Shown here: one piece after another, positions 1 to 10,360 of the stretch
Layout: every line of letters starts with the position of its first letter
How positions within the stretch are numbered: position 1 is the first letter of the stretch
DNA from: Blasia pusilla
Lineage: Eukaryota > Marchantiophyta > Marchantiopsida > Blasiales
DNA: 64,000 nt
Direction of reading: 5' to 3'
Assembly (NCBI GenBank): GCA_050084515.1
Contig: CM114272.1
Span: forward strand, 32,488,001 to 32,552,000
Program-made: the position numbers and the translations under genes
Notes under the pieces: generated by a model
Told to the model about the DNA's origin: nothing
Database searches by the model: none
The model's input: the letters and a program-made list of their open reading frames with translations, nothing else

Positions 1-348
1 CTTTAATCTAAACATATGTGGAGATCATTCAATTAACAAAGTTTATAAGAGTGTTGAATGTTTCCTTAAGTGCGAGGGCCAACCCTTCTTAAACCTTTTT
101 TTACTTTCCGTACCTACTGCCACAAAGGAATTTTTTAAATTTCCGTGTCAAATATGAAAAATTTCTACCAAAAAGAAAAGATTTGCTTGAAATATAAATT
201 TTCTCTTGCGTTTCAAGTTTTGCCATAAGGAAAATTCGTGAAATGGCCACGTTCTTGAAAAGCCTTTCAACATGAGAAATTGGAGCATTATTTAATCCAA
301 CCATGATTTAACTGTGGGACCCACACTACTTAAATTAGGAAGGGACTA
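1..348. other. AT-rich flank, no gene seen
   Basis: Only short chance reading frames are present and no domain or repeat is recognisable. It is probably intergenic DNA upstream of the SAUR gene. Confidence 0.5.
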
Positions 349-1504
349 TTGAACAGGGGCATGCATGGCGTGGTGGCCCACCGACACGGGCAGAGCGAAT
401 TTTCTTGCATGGCGTGGACGAACACGTCAAATCCACTATCAACTATCCACAAGGGCTCTCTTCTAGCTAAGCACGCGCCGCTAAGAACGCAGACGGAGGA
501 ACGTTTCAGATCGTTCTTATTCGGAGCGTTCCTGTACGCAGGACGTCAGGCAGCGGCTTTGACTGGGAAAAAAGAAAGACCCGAGTCAGTCGCTCACATC
601 AGTAGCAGGCAGATCAGCAGTCTCTGTCTATCCTGCGACCGGTCCGGGAAGGGCTCGCCGACTCCTCGGCGGGAAGAGAATAAACCGGGCAGGGTTCTTC
701 ACAGATTTCACCGGGTTCTAAAGCTTTTCACTGATGGAGCGCCGGCTTTATTCCCGGGAATCCTTCAGACGTTTCCCGGACGTCTGGGTATTCTCCCGGC
801 CGGTTCCGGAAAGGGGCCCCAGTCCACTCGCGTCTGTCTGGCCGGCGAGCCGCCGGGTTTGACTGCTCGCCTGTGAGATGAGATTTCTGGTCCACTCGGC
901 GAGCAGAGTACCGCTTTCGACGTCGAATCGATGAACGACTTCGGAGAGATGGATTGGCGTTGATCCACTCCTGTCTGTTCGAACTGCGCGCAGAGGGAGA
1001 GAGAGAGAGATTCATAGAGAGGGGCGAGCGATTGCCTGCTGATGCACTCCTGTCTGTTCGGACTGCGCGCAGAGGGAGGGAGAGAGAGAGAGATTCATAG
1101 AGAGGGGCGAGCGATCGAGGCAGGCGAGAAGACCGATGCTCGTGTACCCGCACTTGGGAGGGAGTAGTGTTGTGGGTGGGGAGGGGAGATCGGAGGTTCA
1201 GATGCCCAGTGCTTCGATGGGAGTGCGATTCAGGAAGGGATTGTGAGAGAGACATTCCGAGAGAAAAGGATTCCACAGAGAGAGAGAGAGATCAATTGAC
1301 GAGTGCACGGAGAGAGCGGGGAGCTATTCTCGGAGCGATTCACAAATGCATGGGAAGATGCCAGGCATCAGTTGACCAGTACGCGGAGAGAGAGAGAGAG
1401 AGCAGCGGATGAATGGGAAGATGTCCAGGCGCTGAAAGTGGGGGGAGCAATACGGAGCGAGGAATCGGAAGAGTAGGACGAGTCGAGCGGGACCTTTGGG
1501 GAGC
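349..1504 (+). promoter_or_regulatory. Upstream region and leader of the SAUR gene, GC-rich with GAGA tracts
   Basis: Composition shifts from AT-rich to GC-rich here. Purine tracts of the (GA)n type occur near 1000-1015, 1080-1095, 1278-1290 and 1386-1402, just before the SAUR start codon. GA repeats in plant leaders and promoters are known binding sites for BBR/BPC-type GAGA factors; that they act so here is inference. Long open frames across this stretch on both strands follow from its GC-rich, low-complexity composition and match no family I know. I could not fix a TATA box or transcription start. Confidence 0.45.
961..1122. repeat. 79-bp tandem duplication in the SAUR leader
   Basis: Unit one (961-1039) and unit two (from 1040) share the segment around TCCTGTCTGTTCG, the CTGCGCGCAGAGGGAG block, a GA run, and ATTCATAGAGAGGGGCGAGC. 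They differ by a few substitutions and a GA-run expansion. The duplication adds another GA tract to the region upstream of the gene. Confidence 0.85.
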
Positions 1505-2056
1505 ATGATGATTTCGTTTTGGATAATGGCTCTGGCGTCGGTGAGCAAGATGAGGCAGACCTTGGGGCGGGCGCACAAGTGCCTGAGGTCCAGGAAGCAG
1601 AGCGCTTCGGCCAACGCCGCGCGCTTCGATGTATCGGACTGTTCTTCCATTCGCTCCCCGCCTCCGAGGAAGAAGAGATCGGGCGACCATCACGGCAGGA
1701 AGAAGCAAAAGATGCGGAAGTCGCCGGGACCTCCGAGGGCGAGCATCAGGTCTGGCTCCGGACGATTGATCATGGAGACTCGCCCGGGGCATGTCATGGT
1801 GCGTGTGGGGACTCAGAGAAGCAAGTTCACCATCCCCACGAACATTCTCACGCACCATTTGTTTCAGCTCATGCTGGAGAAGCTGGAGAGGAAGGACGAA
1901 TCGAAATACGATGAAACCGGTGCCATCCTCCTGCCATGCGAGGCGGAGTTCTTCCACCGCCTGCTGTTTCTAATCGACAGCAGCGGAAAGGCCGCCCAGG
2001 AGATGGGCTGGGACGAGTTGCGAGATTATCTGGAAGGCACGGACACCATCGAATAA
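1505..2056 (+). CDS. SAUR family protein (small auxin-up RNA), single exon
   Basis: The 183-residue product carries the SAUR core at about residues 95-158. It starts GHVMVRVG, continues through RSKFTIPTNILTHHLFQ, and ends near the ILLPCEAEFF/LLFLID segment, matching the family pattern of a beta-strand, an F.IP..YL.HP.F.-like helix and an I.C....F strand. The N-terminal 90 residues are basic and variable, as in the longer SAURs. Of two adjacent ATGs I chose the first (1505); MMIS fits common SAUR starts. There is no intron, which is typical of the family. SAURs act in auxin-linked cell expansion, partly by inhibiting PP2C.D phosphatases; that is family knowledge and not shown here. The family assignment is firm, the subgroup is not. 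Confidence 0.85.
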   Translation: MMISFWIMALASVSKMRQTLGRAHKCLRSRKQSASANAARFDVSDCSSIRSPPPRKKRSGDHHGRKKQKMRKSPGPPRASIRSGSGRLIMETRPGHVMVRVGTQRSKFTIPTNILTHHLFQLMLEKLERKDESKYDETGAILLPCEAEFFHRLLFLIDSSGKAAQEMGWDELRDYLEGTDTIE

Positions 2057-3657
2057 AGCTGGATCGGTGGAGAGAGCTTGCTTTTCTGCATAGAGTTCTG
2101 CCGGCCTCGGGAGGAGCCGCAAGTCGAGGTCTGAGTCGATGGCATGCGCAGGAAGATCGACGAAAAGCGTCGGTCGATTCGCTCGCTCAGGGTTGAGACC
2201 TTGAGGAGGTGTACAGATTCATTCTAGATTGCTCGCGAGAGCGCCGTGTCCTCAATTAGGAACAGGCAGCAATGCTGTGAGGCGTATGTGGATACGAGTG
2301 AATCGCGACCGAGTAGGTGCGCGGGTTTGTGCGTTGTGTGTGCGTCTGATGGGTGGGAGTGCCGCGCAATGAAGCCAAGGGGTGTTTCAGATCTCCGAAT
2401 TTCAGTGAGATCGCCTGCTGTTGCTGTCGAGAGATTTCTGTGGCAGATCTAGCTACCCGACTACTTCCAGCTTTCGCTAGTTGCAATTCGGAATTGCCGC
2501 CGCTTAGCTCTCGCGAATGCTTCGGCCATCGCTGCCCAACGCAGACCCGAGATTAAACCCCTTCGGTTGCATCGAACCTCGCCGCAGCTTCATAACGAGA
2601 CGATCGAAGGTCTCCGCCTAGGAGTTTCTTGGTCCGATCGCAGAAACGGGGCGCCCCAGATATTGTGGACTTGTCTCTTCTCATTATGTATTATTCTCGT
2701 CTTCCAGTCGTAAATGAAGGTGTGAGTGAACGCAGTTAGCTCCTGTACATTCTGGCCTAATCTCACTCCTCTCATGCGGAGGGAAGTGCACTCCGCTGGC
2801 CCGAGTTGCAGACGCAGAAGAAGTCTCAAGCCATGAAGTTCATAGAATCTCTGGATGTGTATAGATATGAAACTTGACCGCTTGTCGAAACAAGCGAGAT
2901 CATGTGAGTTTTGAATGTCGGATGACTGTCTACTGCAGCGTTTTCCTCGCGTCAAACAGTCCCATCTTTTGAATGGACGGATTCTGCGGTACGCGCTTAT
3001 CCATCGTTGTGGAGAAGGTGAACCCAAAAGTTAGTTGTCAAGAAATGTATCGGAGTGCTTGAGGTCAGGCTGCTTACCATCCTGGCCAGGTCTGGTGATT
3101 CTCCGAGAGAACAGGAGGTTAGTCTTGGATTTCTTGCGGATAGACGAAGTTTTGTGACGATGGCGAATGTGGAGAGCGAGCTTCCTTGGTGTGAATACGG
3201 TGTGCACTGTTACCCGAAAAACCAGGATCATCTGCTTCAGTTTCCACATCTGTCACCTGCCAAATATAATCACTCCTGTCTGAGCAATACCACTGGGAAT
3301 CCTGGAGTTTCTGCGCCTGTTCCACCGTTCTTGACTTCGAAGCTTCAACGCTGGCAGTTTCCATGTCGGATGGGACCAGTAAGCCCATATTCTAGAGACT
3401 ACGAATCTTCTGTCATGTCTTCTGAAAATGCGATGTAATTCGAATCGAAGTTTTGGTTAAAACCTCGTCAAACTTGGCCTGTCATTGAGCTCACATGACA
3501 CGAAGTTACTGAAGTATAAAACCCAACCTTGGAATTCGATGGACTCGTTGATATGGTTCTTGCAGCGGGCAAGTGTGAAAATTGAGAAACAAGTAATAAC
3601 TCTCTTAAGATCACACCAAAAACGACGTTTCGAACCCTCAGGAGGAAGAGGTTATTG
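2057..3657. other. SAUR 3' flank, no further gene identified
   Basis: This stretch is moderately GC-rich and has several open frames on both strands up to about 145 codons, none with a recognisable domain. Part of it is probably the SAUR 3' UTR. I see no transposon signature. Confidence 0.4.
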
Positions 3658-3906
3658 ATGGTGCAGGCGTGGGAACTGGACTACTACGATGACCACCACA
3701 TTGTAGAGAAACCTGATCCTGACTATGGGAAGAATCAACCGAATCCTCGGATGCCCATCAAGCGCCCATTAGGACCTCGGACTTACATATGTTCCTCTGT
3801 GAAGACAACAATTAAGATACTTCATGGAGACCACGACGTCACTGCAATCGTTCTGGACGTTACCCGAAATAAATTTATCTCACTAAGATTTCACACAAAT
3901 TGGTGA
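3658..3906 (+). CDS. Short unassigned open frame (82 aa)
   Basis: The frame starts at an ATG (MVQAWELDYYDDHH...) and ends at 3906. Its acidic/aromatic start faintly resembles the MV.AW.MD opening of plant acireductone dioxygenases, but the following residues do not match and the metal-binding histidine motif is absent. The composition is protein-like, so it may be an exon of a gene fragment, but no splice partners are evident. I do not recognise it and give it low weight. Confidence 0.2.
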   Translation: MVQAWELDYYDDHHIVEKPDPDYGKNQPNPRMPIKRPLGPRTYICSSVKTTIKILHGDHDVTAIVLDVTRNKFISLRFHTNW

Positions 3907-4460
3907 CAGTACTATGTTTTGTTCACGATAGATCTTTCACCAACTCAAGAAGTTAGCAGCTATGATAGTGGGCACGATTTTCGGGAGAGGTTTTAATTCT
4001 TAGAAAGAATGAGATATCACGTTCGGGAGAGTGGGTTTTTAATTCAAGGTGACATGGGACGTACTAACTTCCACCATCTGATCAAAATTTCTATTTTTAT
4101 TGGCCCGTGCACGGATTTTAAGTAGTAATCGACATGTCAAACTCACTTCACTTCTCTCAGTGACCCGTAAGCATGAATCACAGGCCTCTGACTCATGATC
4201 TCGAGCTCACTAGTCTTCACTGGCACCAGAAACTTGTAAACTTGCAGACATAATTCCACTGTTCCTAAGCTTATTCCACCATACTCCCGATCCTGCAAAC
4301 GAATTGCGGTTGCAAGGCAGAAATGCGGGGTCAGAACGACGCTGTCCTCACCTGTACCCTACCGTCTCTTGGAGCTGCTACTCCAGCAACAGCTCCAAGA
4401 CAGAGAGTAAACGTGTGGACAGGGTGTTTGAAGAATCGCACAGGCAGTTACTATCACATG
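3907..4460. other. No gene seen
   Basis: The stretch is AT-leaning intergenic sequence leading into a minisatellite. An open frame starting in this stretch (4304-4570) runs into the first repeat unit and has no recognisable domain. Confidence 0.4.
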
Positions 4461-5055
4461 AACTCCAGAAGTCTAGAGTACTCGGTGCTCTACTTAATCA
4501 GGACGACAAATCGCTGAAGCCATTTCCAGCGAAAGGAAGCTGTGAATGGGAGGAAAGACAGACAGTTTAACTAACCCTAGAAAAAAAAGAAATGTTGTCA
4601 GCAACTACATGCATGGAACTCCAGAAGTCTAGAGTACTCGGTGCTCTACTTAATGAGGACGACAAAGCGCTGAAGCCATTTCCAGAGGAAGGAAGCTGTG
4701 AATGGGAGGAAAGACAGTTTAACTAACCCTAGGAAGAAAAGAAATGTTGTCAGCAACTACATGCATGAAACTCCAGAAGTCTTGAGTACTCGGTGCTCTA
4801 GTTAATCAGGACGACAAATTGCTGAAGCCATTTCCAGAGGAAGGAAGCTGTCAATGAAAGGAAAGACAGTTTAACTAACCCTAGGAAGAAAAGAAATGTT
4901 GTCAGCAACCACATGCATGAAACTCCAGAAGTCTTGAGTACTCGGTGCTCTAGTTAATCAGGACGACAAATCGCTGAAGCCATTTCCAGAGGAAGGAAGC
5001 TGTCAATGAGAGGAAAGAAAGTGTAAAATAACCCTTGGAAACAAAGAAATGTTGA
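4461..5055. repeat. Minisatellite, four tandem units of about 152 bp
   Basis: Units start with AACTCCAGAAGTC at 4461, 4617, 4769 and 4921, giving periods of 156, 152 and 152 bp. Each unit contains GTACTCGGTGCTCTA, AGGACGACAAA, CTGAAGCCATTTCCAG and AAAGAAATGTTG blocks. Units 3 and 4 share substitutions (CTTGAGTACTC, CTAGTTAATC) absent from units 1 and 2, so the array grew stepwise. Confidence 0.92.
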
Positions 5056-5690
5056 CGATGTCCGAGGAGTAAGCAAGAGTCATTGCGATTGCATGAGTCG
5101 GTGCGGAGAAACAGGTGAATTCCATTACATGGTTGAGATGTGTGGGGATGGTGATAAACAAGACCAAGACCTAGATGCGTTGCAACACTCCTGCTTTTCC
5201 ATCAATGTCAACTGGAGACTTCGGTTCCGGTTATGACATGGCGTCCATTGCGCTCCTCGAGCAATGAGGCGAGGTCAAAGACTTGGAAAAACGCTCATTC
5301 ATTTGATTTGAACTCCAAGCTGCTGTCGATCACTGCTGCGTACCTAAGCAACAGAGAGGGATCTTCATACCTGAAACTGCTGGATCTTTGCCATTGAAAA
5401 TTACAAGCTTGCAATCCTCTAGAGCGCTAGCATGCAAACATTGCCTCCAGTCTGGAGTTCTCACTGAAGGAATTCGGCGATGTTGCCGAGACAGAGAGAC
5501 CGCTCTACAACAATGGACTAAAAAAAAGTTTTTGTTAATCCCTTCCCGATAAATGATTAAAGATGACCCACGAATTAAAAATTAAATTTTTGAAATGTTT
5601 TTTTTCTTGTCAATACAAAGGTGTTTATAAATCATGAAAACATTTTTCCCCATAATAATATAGATAGATAAGTTATATAATTCAATTATT
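5056..5690. other. No gene seen; becomes strongly AT-rich
   Basis: No domains or repeats are recognised. The last part is AT-rich and leads into a decayed Copia LTR. Confidence 0.4.
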
Positions 5691-7078
5691 TGCGGTGTGC
5701 ATCTTATAGAAGATTGAATTATAATCAAATATTCGAACGGTTATATTTAATATTTAAACGAAGTAGGGAAATTTTATCTTATTTAATTAAATTTGATTAT
5801 TTTAATTAGAGTTAATTAATCATAGGGAGTTTAATTCGAGATTATGATTAAGATTATGATTATGGTTGTTTGTACATATTTATATAATTGAGAAGAGGAT
5901 CATTCTCCATTCATTCTCTCATTATGTTCATTTTTCAAGGCCTTCCAAGGGATTACAACTCCTTTGAGACCTCTATCTCTATGAGAATGAAATATCTAAC
6001 ATTTCAAGAGTTAGTCCCATTGCTAATCACTAAAGAGATACGCCTAATAGGCAGTGGTAGTTCATCTAATCTGCAAGAGAGTGCGCTATTTGTAGGTAAT
6101 AGATCAAAAAGAGACAAGGGTTGTGGTAGAAGCTTTTGTGGTTGTGGTGGATATCGAGCATATGGAGGAAGAGACATTCAATGTAATGTCATACAATCAA
6201 CTACGAATCAGTACCAAACACAATCACAAGGTGATGATGGTGGAAATTGTTGGGATCGAGGTCAACAGCAGAGGCTCCATGGATCTTGCAGTTATTGTGG
6301 GATAAAGGATCATTATGCAAAGTTTTGCTTCAAGAAGGTGGAAGATATGAGAACAAGAGCCTTGCAAAAACAAAACTATCTGGAGCAACAACACCAAGGG
6401 TAGTATTAAGAACAACAACATTTACAAACTAAGCACCTCTTGGTCATGACTCATCATATGGAAGCAATGGTCAAGAAATACTCGACAATAGATTGATACA
6501 TCGATTCTGGTGCATCAAATGACATAATCTCACAATATAAATAGTTTAGTAGTATGGAGCCGATGAAAGATTATGCAATAATATTCAGAGGAGATGACAC
6601 TCAACATCATATCACACATACCGATAAAGTTCCAACAACATGACTCGGTCTTTGTTCTTTTGGAAATGTTCTCTATTTTCCTACTTTTGCAAGAAATTTG
6701 ATCACTGTAGGACGGATAGTAGAACAGGGTTATCAAGTAAAGTTTAACACATACAGTTGTTTAATTGAAACAACGGATGAACAAACTACAATAACCAAAG
6801 GAACTAGATCCAGCAGAATGTTCAAATTAGATATTTTTATGCAAGAGATTCAAACAATAATATATGGTCAAACTGGCCAACAAGTCACATATCTAAATCT
6901 GTGGCATAAGAGAATTGGACATATGAATCTTTCAAGATTCATATGTCCAATTACAGAGTTTATCATCATCTAATCTAGTAATAAGACTTCATAAATTAGT
7001 GAGTCCTGCTACGTCAGAGGTATGTCTTGCTTGCCAATTTGGAAAACAAGCTAGATTCCATTTCCAAAGCAAGGTAGA
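5690..7078 (+). mobile_element. Decayed Ty1/Copia copy (LTR piece fused to gag-protease-integrase start)
   Basis: Up to about 5920 the sequence aligns by eye with the LTR of the Copia element at 17467-22777 (shared TATATAATTGAGAAGAGGA and CATTCTCTCATT). It then jumps straight into mid-gag at TTCAAGGCCTTCCAA, so the primer-binding site and gag N-terminus are missing. The translation shows a gag tail, a CCHC knuckle (CSYCGIKDHYAKFC), a damaged protease (DSGASND) and the pre-integrase LWHKRIGHMN. Homology stops abruptly near 7078. The LTR piece carries many C-to-T and G-to-A changes relative to the 17.5-kb copy. Confidence 0.85.
6913..6952. repeat. Perfect hairpin, 19-bp arms and 2-bp loop
   Basis: Arms 6913-6931 and 6934-6952 are exact reverse complements around the dinucleotide TC. 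The related Copia copy near 19735 has the left arm but unrelated sequence in place of the right arm, so the right arm is a templated insertion. Confidence 0.95.
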
Positions 7079-7545
7079 AGTGCTCCTCATTCAGCGGTTC
7101 ATGGGAGTGGTCAGCGGAGCAAGAGCCGCTTACTTGTGATGTTTCCTTTGTCGACTTTTCGTATGGAAGAGTGGCACGTGAAAGCGTTGCCCAATTTTTT
7201 ATAGGAATTGAGCATGGGAGCGGATCTCTCCATGCTGGTGCTCTTGAGAACACATATAGCTTGCTGATTTATATTCTCATAGGTTTTACATTTTTGTTGG
7301 GAGAAATCAGTGCGGAAGAGCTTCCAAATTATGTGTAGGAGAAAGAGACATTGGGTTCTACGATAGTCCCTGTCAATTTTTACTCGAATGTTTGATTTAA
7401 AATGTTTTTTGATGCCGTTGTAGATCGTGAATTTGTGCACGCTATGCAACAAACGGTGCATAATTTGGAGTTTTGAGGAAAAAGTTATGATCAATCTTGC
7501 AAAACTGCCATTGCTAGGCAATTTTTGGGTTAAATTGTTCAAACC
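7079..7545. other. Unidentified stretch between two retroelement remnants
   Basis: No homology to either neighbouring element is seen. A minus-strand open frame (7111-7542) shows no domain. It could be a fragment of an unrelated element or host sequence. Confidence 0.35.
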
Positions 7546-7582
7546 CTAAACCAGCCGCTGCGCCAGCGACGGCCGTTGCCGT

Positions 7583-7680
7583 CATAGTCACCATCAATGG
7601 TCAACCATCACCATCAACGGTCAATCATCACCATCGATGGTCAACCATCATCGTCAACGATCCACCGTCCACCGCTACCG
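7583..7680. repeat. Short tandem repeats (ACCATCAAYGGTCA-like) in the Gypsy leader
   Basis: CCATCAATGGTCAA, CCATCAACGGTCAA, CCATCGATGGTCAA and similar units follow one another with spacings of about 12-24 bp. The full-length relative has the analogous ACCGTCAACGGTCAA units at about 27335-27400, so the repeat belongs to the family's leader. Confidence 0.7.
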
Positions 7681-8107
7681 CCGCCTAGCACTGCTCTGAG
7701 CCGCGTTCAGCCGTTGTCCATCCTTTGGTTGCCATTGCCGCCATTACGGAGTGGACGGTCTTCAACGACCACCGTTGATTCTTTGACTTGCACCGCCATC
7801 AAGTACTTTGGTTTGGTCGCCATCGTTATTGAAGTTTCGTCATCAACCATTGATGGACAGTGATCTCGGGTTATGGTGTTTGAGTTTTCATTTCATGTTG
7901 CTATGTTGTGATTGGTAGCCGCTTGATGACGATTGAGTACCGTGCCGTGATGCCCGTAGCCACAACGCGTCGCCGATTGCCGCTTGTGGCCACGCCGCAC
8001 CGTCTCGATCGCGGAGCCGCTCCTTCACTAAGGTGTAGAGCGTGTGAAGTGTTGATTGAGGAGGGTATGCCGCTGAGTGGCATGGTGAGAGAGGAGTTGG
8101 TGCCAAG

Positions 8108-9420
8108 ATGGCATGTAGAGTGTGTGTAGTGCCTCATCTTTCACAAATAGCACGTTTGGTGCGTCATGTCCACGAGGAGTTGGGTCATTTTGGAGTGAAG
8201 CGGACGTACAGCTTGCTGCGGATTCAGTATTGGTGGCAAGGCACGCAGACTAACATTCAACAATTTGTTGCCAGATACATGGTGTGTGATTGAGTCTGAG
8301 CATTGTTCAATGCTCCGACTCCACAGTTGCATCCACTTCCGATCATGGGTTTAGATTATAGATGGAGTTTGGATTTTACAGACCTTTGCCTTTGACGGAG
8401 CACCATAGTTGTTATGTGTTGGTGATGGTCGAGCACTTCTCGAAGTGGATAGAGTTGGTTGCATTTCTTGACAAAGCGAGTGAGGGAGTAGCATATGCCT
8501 TCCTAGATCAAGTGTTGAGTCATTACGGCACACCAGCTAAGGTGTTGACAGACCAGAGTACAGAGTTCCGCGGGGAGTTTCAGGCCTTGTGTGATCAGGC
8601 ACTGATCGACCACCGCACTACTTCACGAGATCATCTTGAGGCGGATGGACTAGCGGAGCAGGTTTTGCAGACAGTGAAGAGACGAGTACGCAAGTATGGC
8701 TTGTAGAGAGGTCATCCAGGAGATTGGGACCTTTAGTTGCCGTGGTTGGCGATGGGATACAGATTTAGCATGCAAGCATCCTTAGCGTCTTTCTCACCGT
8801 ACTTGTTGCTTTATGGCCGAGAGCCAGATTTACCTGCGACCATTCGTCGAGATGTTGGAGAGGTGTTGAACCTTAAGGACCCTGATGTATGGATACGAGC
8901 ATGTTCTCAAAGGTCTGAGTTGTTTCAGAGAGTGATGCCCATGGCGTTTGAGAACTTGGAGATTGCGCAATATCGGGATATATTTAGGTATGCGACTATT
9001 CGGGGAGGTGGTTATCGACCTACTATCTGGAGGTTTCATCAGGGAGACTATATCTACTTGCAGCACACGGCACCCACGACGTTGGATATGATTGTAGGGC
9101 GCACCATCTTGAGAGTGCGTGAGGTTTTGGCATCCGATGTTCTCTTATTGGAGGGACGCGATGGTATGGTTTGGAAGGACCATATGCGTAACTATGCGCC
9201 ATGTTCTCTTCCAAACATTGATGATACAGTTGATCCGAGCTTAGCAATAGTTTGTGCAAGCTTACGGTGTATGTTGTGTGGTTCCGCCCATGGTGCAGCC
9301 ACTATATTAGTTTGTGATGGGTGTTCGAGAGGATGGCATATGGCATGCTTGACGCCACCTCTCACTAGGGTTCCTCCTCGGGTTCCTCAGGGACGATGGA
9401 TGAATCCCAGATATACATAG
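8108..9420 (+). pseudogene. Gypsy integrase with C-terminal PHD-like finger, broken
   Basis: Segments in order: an H2C2 zinc-finger region (HVHEELGHFGVKRTY ... MVCD, then a stop near 8292), a DDE core with the second Asp in VLTDQSTEF and the Glu in LEADGLAEQV, a stop at about 8704, then LLYGREPDLP and a C-terminal domain ending in CMLCGSAHGAATILV, CDGC, HMAC. The last PHD cysteine pair (CPRC in the full-length copy) has become NPRY, and residues PPRVPQ are partly duplicated, so the finger is incomplete. With several stops this copy cannot make an active integrase. Confidence 0.85.
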
Positions 9421-9595
9421 AGTAGGTAGTTCTACATTCCTACTTGTGTTTGTGACATGGATGACAAGAAGGTGACTAACGATGGGGCCACATGAGCACC
9501 CGGCCTCTTAGCGTCCGAGAGATGTATGTCATGGTAGGTAGGGATGGATGGCTATCTGAAGTTAGAGGGACCTAACCACCAGCTAGGGGGGCGAT

Positions 9596-10360
9596 TGGAG
9601 ATATTTCAGTACTTCTTGTCTCATTGTTTGGATGCCATGAGTTAGCATGGGATCGTGCGTGTTTGTGTGTGTATTTGGTGACAACGATGTATGTTGTGTA
9701 ACGATGTGTATGCACACAACAAATGTCACGTCTTTTAGGATAGATCGGTGAGATCTAGTAGAGCGTCTTTGTGAGTAGTGGAGGATACGCTCAATAGGTC
9801 TAGGATGATCTGCCTAGGCCCCTCTCAGCCTAGGCCCCTTCATTTCGGCTCATTTGGAGCCATATTAAAAAAACTTACTATTTTAGGTAAGTACCATTTT
9901 GAGTAAATGATTGACTTTCTATTTTTGATAATTGGCCCTTGACCTCCTACATCAAGTCAAGAGCCAATGAGGTGACTTAGGAGCATAGGTTACCATGGAG
10001 AGAGCTTGGGAGAGGGGAGGGGTATACCTCAAGGAGAGAGAGCTTGAGAGCTCATTCTCTCTTTGTTGAGAGAATGAGGCATGAGGCGGCCGAGCTATTG
10101 TCTTGCTTGCCTTGTGTGTGTAACCCAAGCCTCTCATTAGGAGAGTGGGTTTGGTTTGACGTTGAGAGAGACATGTGAGAGTGCACACATGTGAGAACTA
10201 TGGTGTTGTGAGAGAGATTGGATCATATTTTAATTGGAGATATTTTGGTTCTTCTTGTCTCGTTGTTTGGATGTCGTGAGTTAGCATAGGATTATACGTG
10301 TTTGTGTGTGTGTTCGGTAATAGCAATGTATGTTATATAGCGATGTGTATGCGCACGACA
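9596..10360 (+). repeat. 3' LTR (765 bp) of the Gypsy derivative, A-B-A structure
   Basis: It begins TGGAGATATTTC directly after a purine tract (AGGGGGGCGAT, 9585-9595) and ends GCGCACGACA. Block A (about 125 bp) occurs at 9596-9721 and again at 10235-10360. Block B between them starts TGTCACGTC. The organisation matches the other full LTR of the family at 35764-36533. Confidence 0.8.

Larger units (their letters stand above)
7546..10360 (+). mobile_element. Ty3/Gypsy deletion derivative keeping integrase, PHD finger and 3' LTR
   Basis: It is the same family as the element at 26749-36533. The leader (about 7560-8079) matches that element's leader at about 27320-27757. It then jumps at about 8080 to sequence equivalent to 33981, so gag, protease, methyltransferase, RT and most of RNase H (about 6.2 kb) are missing. 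A second gap removes about 275 bp (equivalent to 34023-34298). What remains is the integrase zinc finger, core and PHD region followed by a purine tract and a 765-bp LTR. No 5' LTR is seen. Confidence 0.85.

Noticed and set aside
349-1412. Overlapping long open frames of about 180 codons on both strands in the GC-rich stretch before the SAUR gene
   Set aside because: They are rich in Arg, Ser and Glu from GA/CT tracts, overlap on both strands and show no domain; they fit a low-complexity promoter and leader.
3658-3906. Possible acireductone dioxygenase N-terminus (MVQAWELD)
   Set aside because: Only the first few residues resemble the family, and the catalytic cupin histidines are absent.
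4461-5055. CRISPR-like array
   Set aside because: The units are contiguous about 152-bp tandem repeats without unique spacers, in a eukaryotic context.
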